Of a stretch of 64,000 bases of DNA, positions 45,013-53,048 are shown piece after piece; position 1 is the first letter of the stretch, and each line of letters begins with the position of its first letter. The notes under the pieces are model-generated. The model had not been told where the DNA came from. It did no database searches and saw nothing but the letters and a program-made list of their open reading frames with translations. Source of the stretch: G965233625 sp965233625. GTDB lineage: Bacteria; Planctomycetota; Planctomycetia; Pirellulales; Pirellulaceae. Location: positions 992,001-1,056,000 of the forward strand of contig OZ247499.1 of NCBI GenBank assembly GCA_965233625.1, read 5' to 3'. The position numbers and the translations under genes were made by a program.

Positions 45013-45810
45013 ATGTCTTCTTCTGCACACGAGCACAATAAGCGCGCCTGGGACAAACGCGCGATCCGCGGAGAGCGTTTCGCAAGACCCGCCAAGGATG
45101 AAGACTTTGTCGATCCGCTCAAAACGGTCGATGGTCTGGGCTGGTTAGGCGGCGACATTCAAAACAAGAAGCTCCTCTGCCTGGCGGCGGGAGGCGGTAG
45201 GCAAGGGCCGATCTACGCGGCTGCCGGCGCTGAAGTGACGGTGGTGGATATCAGCAGCGCGATGCTTGAATTAGATCGTCAGGTGGCAGCCGACCGCGGA
45301 CTGAAGCTGAAAACGGTTGCCGCTTCGATGGATAACCTGGCGGCTCTGGCGGACGACACCTTCGACGTTGTGATTCATCCTGTCAGCACCTGCTATCTGC
45401 CGCACATCGCACCCGTGTTTGCGGAGGTTGCCCGCGTGATGCGTGCGGGCGGAATTTACATCAGCCAGCACAAACAGCCCGTCAGCCTTCAGGCCGGCAT
45501 GCGGCCCAGCGTCGGCGGCTACCCCATCGCGGAACCGTACTATCGCAGCGGTCCATTACCGCCCGTTGCGGGCAGCCGGTTGCGAGAAGAAGGATCGCTG
45601 GAATACCTGCACCGCTGGGAAGAGATCATCGGTGTGATGTGCCGTAGCGGTTTTGTAATTGAAGACCTGACCGAACCGATGCACGCAGACCCTGAAGCGA
45701 AACCGGGCGAATTCGGCCATCGCTGCACCTTTATCGCACCGTATGTCCGCATCAAAGCCCGCCGCCGCGAACGCGACTCACAGCCGCAAAGCCGCATCTG
45801 GACGCCGTAG
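45013..45810 (+). CDS. SAM-dependent methyltransferase, class I
   Basis: A 265-residue Rossmann-fold methyltransferase. Motif I is LLCLAAGGGRQGPIYAAAGA, followed by VTVVDISSAMLELDRQVA (acidic residue binding the SAM ribose) and motif IV DVVIHPVSTCYLPH. The substrate is unknown; its UbiE-like core acts on many small molecules. It starts three bases after the PAAR gene stop, which may mean it modifies, or is an accessory to, the product of the PAAR locus, though this is only context. ATG start at 45013. Confidence 0.88.
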   Translation: MSSSAHEHNKRAWDKRAIRGERFARPAKDEDFVDPLKTVDGLGWLGGDIQNKKLLCLAAGGGRQGPIYAAAGAEVTVVDISSAMLELDRQVAADRGLKLKTVAASMDNLAALADDTFDVVIHPVSTCYLPHIAPVFAEVARVMRAGGIYISQHKQPVSLQAGMRPSVGGYPIAEPYYRSGPLPPVAGSRLREEGSLEYLHRWEEIIGVMCRSGFVIEDLTEPMHADPEAKPGEFGHRCTFIAPYVRIKARRRERDSQPQSRIWTP

Positions 45811-45825
45811 CTGCTAGACGACCTA

Positions 45826-46284
45826 CTACTTTTTGCGTTTCTTCTTCTTGCCACCCAGATAGCTGGCAGCCGGGTCCACTACGAAACGCCCGCGCATGCC
45901 TTCGCGGCCGAGCAGCATGCGGAAGCCCATCACTTTGCGGTTGGCGAGGGTCAGTTCCACGGGCCAGCGTTTGCCCATCAGTTCGACATGCGTGATAACG
46001 ACGGGCCGCCGCGATTCGTGGCCGCCGCTGCTGCGGACGGTGCGGTATTCCAGCAGTTCCGCTTCACAGACCACCACGTTCTTTTCGTCGCGCTGGTTGG
46101 GGTGAAGTGAGAAGCGGATGTAGTCGCTGCCCTTATGTTCAAACCGCTGAATGTCGAAGGCGTGAATCGACGAAGAGCGGGCGCCGGTGTCTATCTTGGC
46201 TTTCACTTTCACATCATGAAAGTCGGGCAGCTTGATCCATTCCCGCCAGCCAATGGCGGGCATCAGTTTCTGTGACTGGTTCAT
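45826..46284 (-). CDS. RimB/RloA-like retropepsin-fold protein
   Basis: A 152-residue protein of the family often labelled putative ATP-dependent zinc protease (DUF785), related to RimB. The central motif KIDTGARSSSIHAFDI contains the DTGA signature of retropepsin-like aspartic proteases. FRMLLGREGMRGRFVVDP is the conserved C-terminal part. RimB proteins usually accompany RimK-type ATP-grasp ligases and trim poly-glutamate tails; no RimK gene is near. The lysine-rich end (KKKKRKK) is unusual. The start at 46284 has AGGAG eight bases upstream. Confidence 0.85.
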   Translation of the reverse strand: MNQSQKLMPAIGWREWIKLPDFHDVKVKAKIDTGARSSSIHAFDIQRFEHKGSDYIRFSLHPNQRDEKNVVVCEAELLEYRTVRSSGGHESRRPVVITHVELMGKRWPVELTLANRKVMGFRMLLGREGMRGRFVVDPAASYLGGKKKKRKK

Positions 46285-46317
46285 ATTTTCCGCTCCTGGG
46301 AACAGATCCGGCAGTTT

Positions 46318-47049
46318 CTAAACACCGGCAGCCTTGTGCGCATCAGGAAGAGTGATTTCACCCTCGTACAAGGCGCGGCCGATAATGCAGCCATCGAGCC
46401 CCGCCGCAGCAAGCTGCTCGATATCGCGTAGATTGGTCACACCGCCCGAAGCGATGACAGGCGTTTTAATGGCGGCTTTCATCTCTTTCATCGCAGGCAG
46501 ATTCACGCCGGACATCATCCCGTCGCGGGCGATGTCTGTATAAACGATGGCTGCCATGGGAAGCTCATCAAAGGCCGAGGCTACAGCCGTCGCGGGTTTG
46601 TCACTGGTTTCCAGCCAGCCGTCCGTCGTCGCGGCGCCATCCCGCGCATCGACGCCCAGGACCAGTTTGCCCTGGAATTCTTCACACGCGCTGCGGAACC
46701 ATTCGGGCTGTTTGATGGCGCTGGTGCCAACGACCAGCCGCGTGAGTCCCAGGTCCAGCAGTTCGCGGATATCCTGCGAAGTTCGCACGCCGCCGCCGAG
46801 TTCCACGGGCAGACCGGGCTGGAATTCTTCGATGGCCTTAATGATCGCGGCAATCGCCTGCTGATTGATGCGTTTGCCATCACGGGCGCCATCGAGATCC
46901 ACCAGATGCAGGTAGCGGGCGCCGTCGTCGATCCAACGCCGGGCCATGGCCGCCGGGTCATCGCCAAAGACGGTTTCGCGATCGTAATCGCCTTGCATCA
47001 GTCGCACGCATTTGCCGCCGCGTAGGTCAATGGCGGGCCAGATCTCCAT
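46318..47049 (-). CDS. hisA: HisA, ProFAR isomerase
   Basis: Fourth step of histidine synthesis, an Amadori rearrangement on a TIM barrel. The 243-residue protein has catalytic D8 in WPAIDLRGGKCVRL and the second aspartate in YTDIARDGMMSG. Phosphate-binding loops are ELGGGVRT and VIASGGV. An upstream in-frame region reaching 47160 was rejected because it precedes the conserved start. No other his gene is nearby. The spacing to rimB-like (33 bp) suggests a common transcript. Confidence 0.96.
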   Translation of the reverse strand: MEIWPAIDLRGGKCVRLMQGDYDRETVFGDDPAAMARRWIDDGARYLHLVDLDGARDGKRINQQAIAAIIKAIEEFQPGLPVELGGGVRTSQDIRELLDLGLTRLVVGTSAIKQPEWFRSACEEFQGKLVLGVDARDGAATTDGWLETSDKPATAVASAFDELPMAAIVYTDIARDGMMSGVNLPAMKEMKAAIKTPVIASGGVTNLRDIEQLAAAGLDGCIIGRALYEGEITLPDAHKAAGV

Positions 47050-47183
47050 GTTGCTTCCATCCGCAGGTGTTGTTTGCCTGAAATAAAGTAGATGAGGAAT
47101 ATCCCACACGGCATCCAAGTTGACAAGAAGCCGGCGCCGGAGCACGCTGGCGAAGTTCAACCATCGGACTTACCATTCGCGTT

Positions 47184-47585
47184 ATGACCGCACCGTATCA
47201 ACCGCCCCAGCGAAGCATGTTGCGTAAACTCCTGGATGCCTGCTATGGCGTCTGGCGGGGCGTACGCGGCCAGAGCAGTTTCGCCGTCCACGCAGTGGCG
47301 ACACCGCTGGTGCTTATCGCCGCAATGTTACTAAGAGCAACGATGCTGGAATGGTGCCTTTTAATTCTATGCATCGGCGCCGTCTGGTCGGCGGAGATGT
47401 TTAACAGCGCGCTGGAGTTTATCGCCCGCGCTGCAACACGTGAGTACGATGAAAACGTGGAGCATGGTCTGAATATCGCCAGTGGCGCCGTGCTGCTGGT
47501 CGCGGCGACGGCGTCTGTGATCGGCGCCATCGTGCTGGGGTATCGGCTGCTTCTGGCGACTGGCTATTGGCCGCCTACTGGGTAA
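47184..47585 (+). CDS. dgkA: Diacylglycerol kinase / undecaprenol kinase
   Basis: A 133-residue integral membrane kinase of the DgkA family. It phosphorylates diacylglycerol or, in Gram-positive-type relatives, undecaprenol. Hydrophobic helices lie at about 37-50, 55-70 and 95-120. The catalytic region SAEMFNSALEFIARA matches the ExxNTAIE motif, and NIASGAVLLVAA follows. The start is ATG 47184. The 3' end overlaps the convergent PcfJ-like gene by 11 bases. Confidence 0.88.
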   Translation: MTAPYQPPQRSMLRKLLDACYGVWRGVRGQSSFAVHAVATPLVLIAAMLLRATMLEWCLLILCIGAVWSAEMFNSALEFIARAATREYDENVEHGLNIASGAVLLVAATASVIGAIVLGYRLLLATGYWPPTG

Positions 47586-48759
47586 CGTGCGGCGCGATGG
47601 TGATCTGCTGCTCCGTCGCCCATTTTCTCATAACTCGCAAGGCTGGCTGCGAAGGCTCCCTGTTGAAGCGGCCGAGCGCTTCGTCAATACAGCGTTCTTC
47701 CAGGTTGACCTCGATGGTCGTGGCATGAATGCGTTTCGTCCCCTCGTGGCAGGCCAGTGACCAGATCGAAGAGTAACCATTGCGGCAGTAATATTTGTAC
47801 GTGGCAACGCAGTTACGCTGGGCTCTGCCTTCGGAAGCCAGTTCCTGCGAATTCAACAGTTCACGCACCCGCCAAGTTCTCTGCACCCACCCGTTTTCAT
47901 CGATTTCGTCTTCGCAATATCCGCCGATACCGCTTGGCTTCCATGTGTCGCGCATGGACGCACTCAGCCTTCCCTTATGCCTCAGAATGAAGTCCAGCTC
48001 AGCAGGGCTTATCGCCTGAATGAATGACTGCGGGTAATCCTGCTTGTTGCGTAGCATCTGCTGCAACAGAGTGGGAATGACGCCGTAGAAGTTGCCCGCG
48101 GCGATGACCTTTGTTTCGTGCCGGGTTAGCATCGCGATCACCTCGCTCCAATATTCTGCTTCGTCCCCGCCGTGCGGCAAGGCAGACTGCGCAAGCGCGT
48201 TGGCGAGCCTCGGCGTGGCGCCGGCGGCCCGTGTCTGCGCCCAGAACATCGCTTGCAGGGCCGTGAAGTGATCGGGCGCCTGATGGAAGAAATCCACGGC
48301 TTCGCGCGAGAGTTTTACGGGCGTGTTGCAGCCGCGCAGGTTTCTGCCGTCTGCAAGTTGCCGGTAGATTTTTTGAAAGCTTCGTGCTGTTGTATCAGCC
48401 GGCGTCAGCCACACGCTATGCATGAAGAATGGCATCTGCGGACAGTCAAACAGATGCTGCACCAGATGATTGAACTGCACGCGGCTACCGGCGCACGGCG
48501 GCTGCGGCCATTCCCAGGTAGGATTTTTCCAGTAGTGCTGCGCGATCGCTAAGTTCGCCAGTCCTTGCAGGAAAAACTCAGCGTCGCGCCAGCCCCGGTT
48601 GCCGCCCGCAGGTTTTAGCAGGTTGGTCCGCGCCTTCACGGCGCCGATCAAACCGTGCAGCGCAGCCTTTCCCGCCCAGTTGTTCTTCATATACGCTAAA
48701 GTTTTCTGCACCTGATTATCCAGGTGCCACCGCGCATGGCGGCGTCTCTTGTTGGGCAT
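47575..48759 (-). CDS. PcfJ-like protein
   Basis: A 394-residue protein with a C-terminal PcfJ-like region: VRELLNSQELASEGRAQRNCV (read in two parts around ELASEG), CVATYKYYCRNGYSSIWSL, and ATTIEVNLEERCIDEALG. PcfJ was named in conjugative plasmids but occurs widely; its role is not established. The N-terminal 250 residues are helical and Trp/His/Gln-rich, without known motifs. The start at 48759 is a best guess; the frame stays open upstream to 49077 but that part looks non-coding. The two CxxY/Cx4 cysteines may bind metal or form a redox pair. Confidence 0.7.
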   Translation of the reverse strand: MPNKRRRHARWHLDNQVQKTLAYMKNNWAGKAALHGLIGAVKARTNLLKPAGGNRGWRDAEFFLQGLANLAIAQHYWKNPTWEWPQPPCAGSRVQFNHLVQHLFDCPQMPFFMHSVWLTPADTTARSFQKIYRQLADGRNLRGCNTPVKLSREAVDFFHQAPDHFTALQAMFWAQTRAAGATPRLANALAQSALPHGGDEAEYWSEVIAMLTRHETKVIAAGNFYGVIPTLLQQMLRNKQDYPQSFIQAISPAELDFILRHKGRLSASMRDTWKPSGIGGYCEDEIDENGWVQRTWRVRELLNSQELASEGRAQRNCVATYKYYCRNGYSSIWSLACHEGTKRIHATTIEVNLEERCIDEALGRFNREPSQPALRVMRKWATEQQITIAPHVTQ

Positions 48760-49182
48760 CTCTTCATTCCACACTCGCCAGAAGTTCGTTTCGCCGGAAG
48801 AACCCGGCGCCGTCTGAAGGGACGAACCGCGCAGCGTAAAACAGCTTTGCGCATCGTCCGCGCGAGGTGGTTTAGACAGGAGAAAGAAACATCTCCCGGA
48901 AAGAATGCACCCGGCGCGATCTTCAGGAAGAACTTGCCACGATGGATAGGAAACGCATGGGATTACCCGCCTTGTCAGCCGGTCTGCCAGAAAGACCTGC
49001 CGCTGAATCAAATGATGCACCGCGTTGGGAAACGTATCGTCTTTGGAAGGAGCATTTCCGGAAAAGAAGGTTCGCAAACTGCATGGGCAACTTTTCGATT
49101 CGCGCTGCCACGGCTACGTTAATAAGGCTGAGACGGCCGGCAGTCGTCTGGGGCTGTTGTTTTTGGTAAGAGAATCGCTGCT
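48760..49182. other. Intergenic region of 423 bp between divergent genes
   Basis: Lies between the PcfJ-like gene (minus) and the FtsH-peptidase-like gene (plus). Several overlapping open frames run through it on both strands, none with a ribosome site, a recognisable family or consistent codon use. No RNA gene, repeat or terminator was identified. Confidence 0.5.
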
Positions 49183-49662
49183 GTGTCTGAAGTCTCTGCG
49201 TATCACGAATCTGGGCATGCACTCATGGCGGTGTACGTCGGCGCCCGTGTGCAATCGGTGACCATTGAACCTGATCGCGATGATGGCCCGCAGCGGCATG
49301 CTGACATTCGCGTCGAGTGGCCTGTGGACCGGATGACGCGTCAGGAATATCTGGAAAAGTCTGTGCTTGTCGCGCTGGCGGGGCCCGTGGCGGAGATGCT
49401 TTACAACGGCGATCCATATCACCCGGCCGTTGTTGCCGAATGGTCTGCCGACTGGGCGATGGCGTGGGAGGCTGCCATGGAACTGATCCGCGATCCGCAG
49501 CGCCGGATGACGTATCTAGAGCAGGCAACCCGCAATCTGTACAAACTGCTTGACCGGCAGGACTTCTGGGCCGCGCTGGCTGCCATCGCCGATAACCTGC
49601 TGGCGCACGACACGCTGGAAGGGGAGGAAGTGGAAGAGATCGTGGATCAGTGGCTGCGTTAA
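49183..49662 (+). CDS. Stand-alone FtsH-type (M41) peptidase-like domain
   Basis: A 159-residue protein equal to the M41 peptidase domain without the AAA ATPase module. The zinc site HESGH (H8, E9, H12) is in the first dozen residues, followed by ALMAVYVGARVQSVTIEP. AGPVAEMLY fits the GGRAAEE helix, and SADWAMAWEA contains the aspartate D that would be the third ligand. It starts with GTG at 49183, and the frame just upstream has stop codons with no alternative start. It has no membrane segment, so it is either a soluble peptidase or a regulator; activity is inference. Confidence 0.75.
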   Translation: MSEVSAYHESGHALMAVYVGARVQSVTIEPDRDDGPQRHADIRVEWPVDRMTRQEYLEKSVLVALAGPVAEMLYNGDPYHPAVVAEWSADWAMAWEAAMELIRDPQRRMTYLEQATRNLYKLLDRQDFWAALAAIADNLLAHDTLEGEEVEEIVDQWLR

Positions 49663-49747
49663 TGCTCGGCTGTGGTTGAGGGATAAGCCACGCAGAGAGT
49701 AGGATAGCCCGGCGTGTTACGGAACTTGCGTGGGAAGGAACGTCGTC

Positions 49748-50887
49748 TTGCACCAGATTTATCTCGATTACAACGCCACTACGCCCATCGCTCCCAGCGT
49801 GCAGCAGGCGATGCAACCCTTTCTGGCCGATCACTACGGCAATCCTTCCAGCGGTCATGTGCTGGGCAGAGCGGCAGCTGAAGCCGTCGAAGACGCCCGC
49901 GGCTATCTTGCCATTCTGCTGGGATGCGACCGCGACGAAATCCTCTTCACCAGCGGCGGAACAGAAAGCGACAACATGGCCCTGAAAGGGCTGATGATGA
50001 GCGCTGCGCCGTCTTCGGCCGGGCATCTGGTCATCTCTGCGATCGAACACCCTGCCATTTCGGAGACCGCTGCGTTTCTAGAACGCCTGGGCTATGGCGT
50101 GACGGTTGTGGGCTGCAACGCGGACGGTGTCGTGCAGCCTGAAGCCGTCGAGCGGGCCTTGCGGCTGGATACGGTGCTCGTCAGTATCATGCACGCCAAC
50201 AACGAAACCGGCGTCGTGCAGCCGATCCGCGAGATCGCAGCTGTCTGCCATGCGAACGAAGTGCTGATGCACACGGACGCCGCCCAGACGGTGGGGAAAA
50301 TTCCCGTACAGGTCGATGAACTTGGCGTCGATCTACTGACGGTCGCGGGCCACAAGATGTATGCACCCAAAGGCGTCGGCGCTTTGTATGTGCGTCGTGG
50401 CGTGGCCATCGAACCCTTAATGCATGGCGGCGGTCACGAAGGTGGTCTGCGGGCAGGCACTGAGAACACTGCGTCCATCGCCGGCCTTGGCAAAGCGGCG
50501 CAGCTGTGTGCTGAGAATCTTGATGCGGCGGGCGTTCGCATGGCGGAACTTCGCGATGAACTTCTGCAGCTACTGGTGGATGCCATCGGTGAAGATGTGC
50601 AACTCAATGGCGCCGGCGCCGAGCGGCTACCGAATACGTTGAACGTGAATCTAATGGGCGTTAACGCGCAGGATCTTCTCGCGCGGGTTCCAGAATTATG
50701 TGCATCCACCGGCTCGGCATGTCATGCAGGCGCCACGGCGATGTCACCCGTTCAGGCCGCTATGGGCCTCACGCCGGCGCAGGCACGCAGCACTTTGCGG
50801 TTAAGCACCGGGTGGTACACTTCTGTTGATGAAGTCCGCCGCGCGGCAAATCTGATCACGGGCGCGTATGAGAGTCTGCGGGGTTAA
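49748..50887 (+). CDS. Cysteine desulfurase, NifS/IscS family
   Basis: A 379-residue PLP enzyme that removes sulfur from cysteine for Fe-S cluster or thio-modification use. IYLDYNATTPIAPSV is the family opening. TSGGTESDNMALKG, a PLP aspartate region (HTDAAQTVGKI), the Schiff-base lysine in VAGHKMYAPKGVGAL and the active cysteine in ASTGSACHAG are all present. I prefer the TTG at 49748, which has GGAAGGAA before it; a GTG at 49730 adds six residues. No IscU, IscA or MnmA gene is adjacent. Its end overlaps the convergent gene by 32 bases. Confidence 0.94.
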   Translation: MHQIYLDYNATTPIAPSVQQAMQPFLADHYGNPSSGHVLGRAAAEAVEDARGYLAILLGCDRDEILFTSGGTESDNMALKGLMMSAAPSSAGHLVISAIEHPAISETAAFLERLGYGVTVVGCNADGVVQPEAVERALRLDTVLVSIMHANNETGVVQPIREIAAVCHANEVLMHTDAAQTVGKIPVQVDELGVDLLTVAGHKMYAPKGVGALYVRRGVAIEPLMHGGGHEGGLRAGTENTASIAGLGKAAQLCAENLDAAGVRMAELRDELLQLLVDAIGEDVQLNGAGAERLPNTLNVNLMGVNAQDLLARVPELCASTGSACHAGATAMSPVQAAMGLTPAQARSTLRLSTGWYTSVDEVRRAANLITGAYESLRG

Positions 50888-51695
50888 CCAGGGCGGTAGC
50901 GCGACGGGCGGCAACATGCTCAACCGCAGCTTTGACAAGATGCTCCAGCCCCTTCGTCCGTTCTGGATGCGGACTGAAACAAATGACGCGGCCCTTACCG
51001 AATTGCCCCCTGGCGATGGCGGTGGTTCCTTTCATCACGCCCTTGGGGGCGCCGTTCTTAGCAATCTCTGTCTCGAACAGTGCGCAAGCCCTGTAGTCTT
51101 CAATCTCTGGTCGATTGCCGGGCGCCAGCAGCGGTCCCTGCCAGTAGAGAATTGTTAGCTGAGACTCGGCGGTTTTCAGCACCCTCTGTCCATCCTTTGT
51201 CACGCCGATCTTCACATCGCCGTGCCCGCGCGCCCAATGCCGGGTGTCCACCACTTTGGCGTCGAGGATATTCAGCGACCAGCTGTAATGCGAAGTCGCC
51301 AGGTAGGCGCCTGCACAGATGCCAATGTATCCGCCGCCGGAACGTACGAATTTGCGGATCGCCTCGCGGCCTGTTTCCTCCAGGTTCTTGCCTTGCTTAC
51401 TGCCACTACCGCCAGGCTGAATCAGCACGTCGACATCTGACAATGCGCCAGCGCGGATATTCTCCGCAGTTGTTTCCTGCACAGTGACGTTTTCAAAGGT
51501 TTCCAGCACCTTCAGCAGATTTTGTTTACTGCGGCCCGTTCCTGTACCGGTGTAAACGGCGACCTTCACCGGGGGCGGAGTTTTCGCCTCTTTAGTGAGG
51601 CTATCTTCCGCCAACAGCAGTGAAGGCTTCGCCACTACGAAGGCGGTCAGGAAAGCAACGGAGATGCAGAAACTAAAAAGTTGTCCGTGACGCAT
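50856..51695 (-). CDS. Exported BPL_N-type glutamine-amidotransferase-like protein
   Basis: A 279-residue exported protein with a signal peptide (FSFCISVAFLTAFVVAKPSLLLA). The body is a class I glutamine-amidotransferase-like (BPL_N) domain: VKVAVYTGTGTGRSKQNLL, DVLIQPGGSGSKQGKNLE and the nucleophile elbow GGGYIGICAGAYLAT. FGKGRVICFSPHPE carries the later His/Glu pair. The family has no known enzymatic reaction in most planctomycetes. The start at 51695 has GGAAGA upstream. It sits between the cysteine desulfurase (convergent overlap) and the aldolase gene. Confidence 0.85.
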   Translation of the reverse strand: MRHGQLFSFCISVAFLTAFVVAKPSLLLAEDSLTKEAKTPPPVKVAVYTGTGTGRSKQNLLKVLETFENVTVQETTAENIRAGALSDVDVLIQPGGSGSKQGKNLEETGREAIRKFVRSGGGYIGICAGAYLATSHYSWSLNILDAKVVDTRHWARGHGDVKIGVTKDGQRVLKTAESQLTILYWQGPLLAPGNRPEIEDYRACALFETEIAKNGAPKGVMKGTTAIARGQFGKGRVICFSPHPERTKGLEHLVKAAVEHVAARRATALVNPADSHTRP

Positions 51696-51766
51696 GTTGA
51701 GTCTTCCACAACGGGGAACAAACCAGAGCGATGCTCGAATCATAATGTCTTCGCGTGCCGCGCACC

Positions 51767-51804
51767 AAAAAACGCCAGCAGCCGCGATGGGTTACTGGCG
51801 TTTT
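51767..51804 (-). terminator. Rho-independent terminator of the aldolase gene
   Basis: On the minus strand, AAAACGCCAG pairs with CTGGCGTTTT around a 16-nt loop, followed by a run of six T (TTTTTTGG). It lies 30 bp after the aldolase stop codon. Confidence 0.85.
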
Positions 51805-51834
51805 CAATGGAACAGCCACTTTTGACTCTCTGCA

Positions 51835-52851
51835 CTAGGCAGGTGTCAGAGCGCGGACGCCTGCGGCGTGTCCGGCCTGTCCGAATTCGGTCATGCGTGC
51901 CACGCAGACTTCTTTCATCGCGGCGCGGGCCGGCTTCAGGTAGTCGCGTGGATCGAATTTCTCGGGGCTTTCGGTCAGCACTTTGCGGATGGCGCCGGTG
52001 ATTGCCAGGCGGTTGTCGGTATCGACGTTGATCTTACGCACACCGTGCTGGATGCCGCGCTTGATCTCTTCCACAGGCACACCCCAGGTCTGCTTGATGG
52101 CGCCGCCGTACTTGTTGATGATGTCCTGCAGATCCTGCGGAACCGACGAGCTGCCGTGCATCACCAGGTGGCAGTTAGGCAGACGCTTGTGAATCTCTTC
52201 GATACGGTCCATCGCCAGCACATCGCCATCGGGCTTGCGGGTGAACTTGTAGGCGCCGTGGCTGGTGCCGATGGCTACCGCGAGTGCGTCGCAATTGGTG
52301 GCGGCTACAAACTGTTCTGCTTCCTCCGGGTCGGTCAGCAGTTGATCGTGGGTCAGCTTGCCCACGGCGCCGTGGCCGTCTTCCTGTTCGCCTTCGCCAC
52401 TTTCGAGCGAGCCAAGGCAGCCTAGTTCGCCTTCGACAGAAACACCTTTGGCGTGGGCCTGTTTCACGACTTCAGCCGTAACCTGCACGTTGTAGTCGTA
52501 GTCGGCAGGGGTCTTGCCGTCTTCCTTCAGCGAACCGTCCATCATCACGGAGGTGAAGCCGTTTTCGATGGCGCTCATGCAGGTTTCGACGCTGTTGCCG
52601 TGATCCTGGTGCATGACGATCGGAATGTGCGGATACAGTTCCGAAGCGGCCAGCATCAGGTGGCGGAGGTAGTTATCCTGCGAGTAAGAGCGGGCGCCGC
52701 GGGAAGCCTGAATGATCACAGGCGATTCGGTCTCGTCGGCAGCCTCCATAATGGCCTGGATCTGCTCCATGTTATTGACATTAAAAGCTGCCACGCCGTA
52801 GTTGTTTTCAGCAGCGTGATCGAGCAGCACGCGAAGGGGAATCAAAGCCAT
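51835..52851 (-). CDS. fba: Class II fructose-bisphosphate aldolase
   Basis: A 338-residue zinc-dependent aldolase of glycolysis and gluconeogenesis, cleaving fructose-1,6-bisphosphate. The N-terminal NNYGVAAFNVNNMEQIQAIM is followed by VMHQDHGNSVE with the active-site Asp and zinc His. SVEGELGCLG, LAVAIGTSHGAYKF and LVMHGSSSVP contain other zinc and phosphate ligands. It resembles the CbbA-type branch. The start at 52851 has AGGAG eight bases upstream. It is followed by a strong terminator. Confidence 0.96.
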   Translation of the reverse strand: MALIPLRVLLDHAAENNYGVAAFNVNNMEQIQAIMEAADETESPVIIQASRGARSYSQDNYLRHLMLAASELYPHIPIVMHQDHGNSVETCMSAIENGFTSVMMDGSLKEDGKTPADYDYNVQVTAEVVKQAHAKGVSVEGELGCLGSLESGEGEQEDGHGAVGKLTHDQLLTDPEEAEQFVAATNCDALAVAIGTSHGAYKFTRKPDGDVLAMDRIEEIHKRLPNCHLVMHGSSSVPQDLQDIINKYGGAIKQTWGVPVEEIKRGIQHGVRKINVDTDNRLAITGAIRKVLTESPEKFDPRDYLKPARAAMKEVCVARMTEFGQAGHAAGVRALTPA

Positions 52852-53048
52852 GGTAAATACTCCTGAAACAGGATTTGTAAACGGCACACCAGTACAAGCT
52901 TGCGACGTAGAAAACCGCAAGCAATGGTTCGCCGCTGGTGACTACGGGCGACCTCTTTGGTGGGGATTATCACCCTAATCCACCGCGGCATCAATGCGGG
53001 GACAGGCAGGAAGAGGACTGCGCCTGATGCGAAACCGGCTAAGGGCGA

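Noticed and set aside
48942..49169. Short open frames between the PcfJ-like and peptidase genes
   Set aside because: Several overlapping frames on both strands, none with a ribosome site or family resemblance; probably chance.
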